Positions 58,800 through 64,000 of a stretch of 64,000 nucleotides of DNA are shown here, piece by piece. The position numbers were made by a program, and so were the translations under genes. The stretch covers positions 469,982 through 533,981 of the forward strand of contig QJPP01003513.1 of NCBI GenBank assembly GCA_003996215.1, read 5' to 3'. Below the pieces are notes generated by a model that had not been told where the DNA came from, ran no database searches, and saw nothing but the letters and a program-made list of their open reading frames with translations. Numbering within the stretch: position 1 is the stretch's first letter; each line of letters begins with the position of its first letter. This DNA comes from Jaltomata sinuosa. Taxonomy: Eukaryota; Streptophyta; Magnoliopsida; Solanales; Solanaceae.

Positions 58800-60340
58800 A
58801 ATTTTGCCTCTAAGGCAGCAGTTATAACGTACCTCATAACTTAAGATTCACTGAAAATCATGTAAATTGTTGCTTATGAGTCATCTAAAAAACTCATTAT
58901 TCATTGAATCATATCTATAAACAATCTTGTAGCATCAAGTTTTGTCCATGGGGCGTAACTTGTTCTTTTGGGCTAAGTCTTGCCTCTAAGGCAAGAAATG
59001 TAGAGTATCTATTAAATAAAGACAGAGTCTTGTACCTTCAACTCTTGTCCATGGTGCGTAACTTGTTCTTTAAAAAAAGTCTTGCCTCTAGGGCAAGAGA
59101 TGTAGAGTATCTATGAAATAAAGACAGTCTTGTACCTACAAGTCTTGCCCATGGAGCGCAACTTGTTCTTTTGGGCTAAGTCTTGCCTCTAAGGCAAGAT
59201 ATGTAGAGTATTTATTAAATAATTATGGTAGCATCAACTCTTGCCCATGGGGCATAGCTTGTTCTCTTAAAAAGTTTTTTGGCTAAGCTTGCCTTGAAGG
59301 TAAGATTTGTGAGCATCTTATAGGTAAAAGCACAATCATGGTAGCATCAACTCTTGCCCATGGGGCATAGCTTGTTTTATTAAGTCCTTTGACTAAGCTT
59401 GCCTTGAAGGCAAGAGTTGTAGAGTATCTTATAGGTAAAAACACAATCTGGAAGCATCAACTCTTGCCCATGGGGCATAGCTTGTTCTATTAAGTCCTTT
59501 GACTAAGCTTGCCTTGAAGGCAAGAGTTGTAGAGTATCTTATAGGTAAAAACACAATCTGGAAGTATCAACTCTTGCCCATGGGACATAGCTTGTTCTCT
59601 TAAAAATTTTTTTGTCTAAGCTTGCCTTGAAGGCAAGAATTGTAGAGTATATATTAAATAAGACATAATCTTGTATCTTTAAAACTTGCCCATGGGGCAT
59701 AGCTTGTTCTCTTAAAAAAATTGTTGGATAAGCTTGCCTTGAAGGCAAGAATTATAGACTATATATTAAATAAGACATAATCTTGTATCTCTAAAGCTTT
59801 CCCATGGGGCCTAGCTTGGGGCATAGATTGTTTTCTTAAAAAGTTTTTTGGCTAAGCTTGGCTCTAAGGCAAGAGATATAGAGTATCTATTAAATAATGA
59901 CCGAGTCTTGTACCTTCAACTCTTGCCCATGGGGCGTAAGTTGTTCTTTAAAAATAGTCTTGCCCCTAAGGAAAGAGATGTTCAGTATCCATTAAATAAA
60001 GACAGAGTCGTGTACCTACAAGTCTTGCTCATGGGTCGCAACTTATTCTTTTGGGCTAAGTCTTGCATCTAAGGCAAGAGATGTAGAGTATTTATTAAAT
60101 AAAGACATAACTTTTTACCTTCAACTCTTGACCATGGGGCGTAAGTTGTTCTTTAAAACAAAGTCTTGCCTCTAAGGCAAGAGACGTAGAGTATATATTA
60201 AATAAAGACAGTCTTTTACCTACAACTTTTGCCTTTAAGGCAATAGTTAAGGAGTATCTTGTGGTATTATTTACATCACATCCCTTGCCTTTAAGGCAAG
60301 AGTTAATATAGAATGTTTTCATATACCGTGATGCCCTTTA
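58800..60340 (+). repeat. Main inverted-motif repeat array between the two MULE genes
   Basis: About fifteen units of roughly 100 bp in the same orientation as the intron array. Each carries CTTGCCTCTAAGGCAAG or a close variant, then GTAGAGTATCTATTAAATAA and CTTGCCCATGGGGCRTARCT. Some units (59340-59600) are almost identical, others are diverged. Short open frames here (for example 58904-59116, 59848-60072) arise because the repeat lacks stops in one frame, and they are not genes. Confidence 0.88.
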
Positions 60341-60566
60341 AGATAAACACACTGCTTCAATAGGTAATAACTTTCCCAGACAACCAATAAGAAAACATTG
60401 AGTTAAATACTCCAGCACAAGTTGAAATCGACAACCAATAAGAAAACATTCATGCAACTTGATTGTTAAAACTCACAACTATTTGTTACTAACTAAAGGA
60501 ATGTACTGAAGAATATCAATATACTGGCTACTTAAATCCAAGTACTCAAATAAAAACTAAAATTGA

Positions 60567-63500
60567 TTATGCTTTTTTGTTTTTCTTTCTCCATCTTCTT
60601 GAATATGGGTGGAGAACCGGAGAGTAATGACAATTTATTCTATTGTGTCCAGTTCTTTTGCATCTCGAAAATCTGAAATTGTTTCTTGAACCATCTATCC
60701 TTGAAGGATATCTGGTTATTTGTCTTCTCCCTAGCAGAATCTTCACATCCGGGGGATTTGTGATTAGTTCCTTTGTACTATCTGGAATAATCCATGATGT
60801 TGTACTTTCTACTGGTAGAATTTCTCCCTGATAAGTTGCTAGCCAAACTTGTCTTGTGAACCAAGTTGAACAATAGCTAGACTTGTTCATATTCCTGCTA
60901 TCTATAGCTGCAATGGCGTGGGTGCATGGTAGCTCATCCGTTTGAAACACCAAGCATTGACAAGTCCTAGTCTTCAAGTCTACAATATATTCATCTCCTC
61001 CTTCTTTTACAACAAATTTTGTTGCATCAATAGGATTTACCTGTAAATAAAAATGACAAATAAATGACAGTAAAGTCAAAAGTCTAAATTTTGATTATTT
61101 GCATAACAAGATAGGCAGGAGTTTGAATTAGCTCCTCCTTATCGTATAAAAAAGATATTGTCAATTTCTCTTTTCATAGCTCGCTCAAATTATCAACTCA
61201 GCCACATCACATTTTTTAATTCAAAAAGAAGAACATGAATTATATCTTTCCAGAATTTCCTCCTTTCGTCTAAAGTATAATAGAATCTGTTTTTCGATAA
61301 CAAGCAGTTCCGGTAGAGCAAATTCAAACAGTTGCTCTTATGTACTGTTACATTGCTCATTTAGTTACCCAAAAAAAAAATTAAAGCAAGATGGAAACAC
61401 ATAATGAAATGGTTGATCCTTAGGTCGAATTCAAACAATTACTATCACGAATGAAATTAACAAAATGCTCACAGAACACATACAACAATTTAAAATGAAG
61501 TTTCTATTTTATGTGGATATCAAGCAGTTCAACTAGATCTAATAATTCCTCTGACGGAAAGTTGTGCCTGTGAGACAAAAAGCTTTTAGAAAAATTACTT
61601 ACTTTCAATTTCAAGGCAGCTTGAATCTTGTCAGTCACCTCCAGTTCCGCCCAACGTGTGTGATGTCATGGAATGTGCCTTGCGCATCCATTTTTATTTC
61701 ATAAAACCAATTCTGTAGAATTAGGCCCATTACTGGCAATTCCCTTGCTTTTCTCAGCACAACATTCATGGACTCCACATTGTTTGTTGTGAGCATGTTG
61801 TACCTCCTGTTGGTATGAAATGAACGCGCCCATCTTTCTGGTGGCTCCTCTTTTAAGTAGTTTGCAGCAGCTTTGTCAATTCTTTGTATCTCATCCATGA
61901 AACTATTAAATTCATTACGCTTGTAGGTTGTTGCTGCATTGTAGAACAGTGACAAAACTACATCGGAAAAATATCTCTGTTTTAGATTTTTCTCCAAGTG
62001 ATAAATGCATATCCCATGTTGGCACTCCGGATAGACATTAGCAATTGCGTTAGCAATAGCGGGGTGGCGATCTGAAAGAATGGATAGTTGTTCACGTACC
62101 CCAATTGCATTTCTCAACTGATGGAAGAATCAGTTGTAGGATTCATTATTTTCAGAGTCAGCAATACCAAAGGCCAAAGGGAATATATTGTTGTTTCCGT
62201 CCTTTGACATAGCTATCATGAGGACACCACAATACTTTGACTTCAAAAATGTCGCGTCTACCATTATTACCGGCCTACAGTTCACCCACCCGGTGATTGA
62301 AGCACCATAAGCAAAAAATGTGTACTTAAACCTGTATTTGAGCAGATGAATGTTAGTGCCAATTTTTGCATTTGATGTTCATAATAAGTATACCTTCCTG
62401 AACAAAAATCTTGCCTATGAGGCAGAATCTGTGTATTATTTTCCAATATAACCATAAAAAAGAAAGTAAGTATTCGCCTCTGGGGCAGGATTTTAAAAAC
62501 AAACTAAAATCTTGGATAACACACATTCGATGTTTTTTTAAACAAAACTAGCAACTATAACTGAAATCCTTCTATTTTTTGAAGAATATAAAATTAGAAA
62601 AACTTTTTCTATTGAAGATAACATGTTTGCCCCTGGGGCAGTGGTTCAATAACAAACTAAATATTTACACATGAGGCAGGCACAACAAAAAAAGAAGTTT
62701 TTGTCTATGGGGCAGGAGTTAAAATACAAACCAACCCTTGCCCATGAGGCAGTAGGAGCTGTGTATATTTTTACAACATAAACACACAAAGAAAGGATAA
62801 TTATTTTGTCCATGTGCAGGAGTTTAAAAACAAACTAACTCTTGCCCATGAGGCAGGAGCTTTATATCTTTTAATAACATATGCAGAACAAACAAAGAAT
62901 AACTTGTTGCCCCTGGGGCAGGAGTTACAGGTTTTTAACAGTTATAGCGTCTACCTGTTCTCATCATCCCTCTTGATGTTTGTGCACGTGCCGAGGTTTT
63001 TTTCTTTCATCATATGAAGATATGATGGCAGCTTATTGTAGTTCTCTTCGGGAGTTTCTCTTATCACCCCATAAGCAAGTTGCATTGCACGCCATCCTTT
63101 GTTGTAGGATATAGTTATTCCATATCTCCTTTTCATTTCTTCTACCAGAAACGTTGGTGTGATTACGTTACTAGAATCCCGTACAAGCTCTAGGATGTAG
63201 TCACATATCACCTTTGCTGTCGCGTTCCTTTGGTCGGATTGTATGAAATTAATGAAGCAAGTATGTTTCTTTTCATATTTATTGACTTGGAAAAACGAAG
63301 AACCTTTTATTTTTGAAGCATGAAAACTCCAACTACAGTTGTTATCCAAACACTTCAGCCAATATCTCGTTTTGCATGATTTAACAACTTTGAATTGTAT
63401 GTTGCGTGTTATCTCAACATTTTCCATACATCTTTTTAAATTTTCTTTGTCCAAAAAAACCGATTTCACCTCTATCTCATCCACAGATGCGTTATCTCTT

Positions 63501-63631
63501 AGAATAGCCGTTTCAATATCTATCACTTTCCTTTTTCTTTTTTGTACCCTCTTAATCTCTGATGGTTGCCCTATTTCTTCAATTGTTTCTATAGGAGCAC
63601 TGAAAATTTCAATCTCCATTGTTGTAGCCAT
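60567..63631 (-). pseudogene. MULE transposase gene with one stop and one frameshift
   Basis: Exons in transcription order: 63631-62955, 62331-61603, 61040-60567. Exon 1 encodes a MuDR-type DNA-binding region (KCLDNNCSWSFHASKIKG, then KVICDYILELVRD). Exon 2 holds the catalytic core (VDATFLKSKYCGVLMIAM, SDRHPAIANAIANVYPEC, HLEKNLKQRYF). Exon 3 holds a SWIM zinc finger (CQCLVFQTDELPCTH) and a zinc-knuckle remnant (CKRTGHNRINC) that has lost its first Cys. A TGA at 62132-62130 interrupts the core. A one-base shift lies in the GTGTGTGA run at 61656-61663, and the exon total of 1880 nt, not a multiple of three, agrees. Intron 1 (62332-62954) consists mostly of the inverted-motif repeat. Inactive as it stands. 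Confidence 0.85.
62390..62940 (+). repeat. Inverted-motif repeats in intron 1 of the MULE transposase
   Basis: Copies of TTGCCYNTGRGGCAG followed by GAGTT or GAGCT, for example TTGCCTATGAGGCAG near 62411, TTGCCCATGAGGCAG near 62741 and 62844, and TTGCCCCTGGGGCAGG near 62908. The motif core is the same as in the left arrays, but the spacers differ. Confidence 0.8.
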
Positions 63632-63711
63632 TTATATGACAGACTTAATAAAAAATCAAACAGAAGATACTTATTAACAGTTTTATAAGTCAATTTACTA
63701 TTAATACAATC

Positions 63712-64000
63712 AGCACATGAGGCAGGCACAACAAAAAAAGAAGAAGTATTTGCCTATGAGGCAGGAGTTTAAATACAAACCAACCCTTGCCCATGAGGCA
63801 GTAGGAGCTGTGTATATTTTTACAACATAAGCACACAAACAAAGAATAATTATTTTGTCCATGGTGCAGGAGTTTAAAAACAAACTAACTCTTCTTGCCC
63901 ATGAGACAGGAGCTTTATATCTTTTAATAACATATGCACAACAAACAAAGAATAACTTGTTGCCCCTGGGGCAGGAGTTACAAACTAAATTTTTGCACGA
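63712..64000 (+). repeat. Inverted-motif repeats upstream of the MULE transposase, near-copy of the intron array
   Basis: Closely matches 62665-62935 in the same orientation (ATGAGGCAGGCACAACAAAA through TAACTTGTTGCCCCTGGGGC), with scattered differences. It runs to the window edge. Confidence 0.85.

Larger units (their letters stand above)
56718..64000. mobile_element. Mutator-like element with transposase and Ulp1-like protease genes (right end outside window)
   Basis: The left edge is set near GGAAATTACATGGGGTGTCC, where the character of the sequence changes and which resembles a MULE terminus. The right edge is not in the window. Two convergent genes lie inside: a Ulp1/C48-type protease on plus and a MULE transposase on minus. 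Plant MULEs that carry a Ulp1-like gene are known (the Kaonashi type). Arrays of an inverted-repeat motif occupy 57130-57740, 58800-60340, 62390-62940 and 63712-64000. Assigning both genes to one element is inference from their adjacency and shared repeats. Confidence 0.7.

Noticed and set aside
58901..60322. Several open frames of 65-75 codons on both strands in the MULE repeat array
   Set aside because: They repeat the same peptide words (ARDVEYLLNKDRVLYLQLL) because the DNA repeat lacks stops in that frame. There is no evidence of translation.
58800..60340. Regularly spaced repeats resembling a CRISPR array
   Set aside because: Plant nuclear DNA, no cas genes, and the text between motifs is itself repeated rather than unique. 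It is a tandem repeat array of a transposon.

Overview
This window looks like nuclear DNA of a eudicot plant. It is AT-rich, its genes are split by many short GT-AG introns, one protein carries a chloroplast-transit-like leader, and every major class of plant transposon is present. tRNA-derived SINE fragments whose wording I associate with Solanaceae, and MITE ends of the GTTTGACCATA type, make a nightshade (Solanum, Capsicum or Nicotiana type) the best guess. That is inference, not proof.

Host genes, left to right. (1) The first exon of a chloroplast TPR protein of the SLOW GREEN 1 type lies on the minus strand (1-900) and runs off the left edge. (2) A complete 26-exon gene for the RNA cytidine acetyltransferase (NAT10/Kre33/TmcA family) lies on the plus strand (4943-23182). 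The exons add up to 3090 nt, or 1029 codons plus stop, with every phase matching. Intron 1 is a GC-AG intron and a telo-box lies just upstream of the start. (3) A complete seven-exon RAB7-class (RABG) small GTPase gene lies on the minus strand (24266-27324; 206 residues ending in Cys-Ala-Cys). From about 27.3 kb to the right edge I see no ordinary host gene.

Mobile DNA. Intron 11 of the acetyltransferase gene holds two nested LINEs. A plus-strand LINE (11054-13887) sits inside an older minus-strand LINE, with an 18-bp target-site duplication. At 31123-36398 there is a full-length Ty1/copia element with 277-bp LTRs and a GAGGG target duplication. Its single gag-pol frame is cut by three stop codons, and it sits between two diverged copies of a repeat of about 370 bp. 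At 42247-46955 there is a full-length hAT element with an 8-bp target duplication and CCGGT-rich ends. Its transposase is broken, and an internal block of about 750 bp looks like organelle DNA. Many MITEs (Stowaway-like, TTA-target Harbinger-like, foldback) and several SINEs fill the introns and spacers.

Right end (about 56.7-64 kb). This is the most unusual part. It is a Mutator-like element with two convergent genes: a broken MULE transposase on the minus strand (60567-63631) and an apparently intact 250-residue Ulp1/C48-type cysteine protease gene on the plus strand (57084-58585). Both genes have a first intron built from arrays of a short inverted-repeat motif (TTGCC, about six bases, GGCAA/G). 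The same motif fills the space between the genes and the region upstream of the transposase. The element continues past the right edge.
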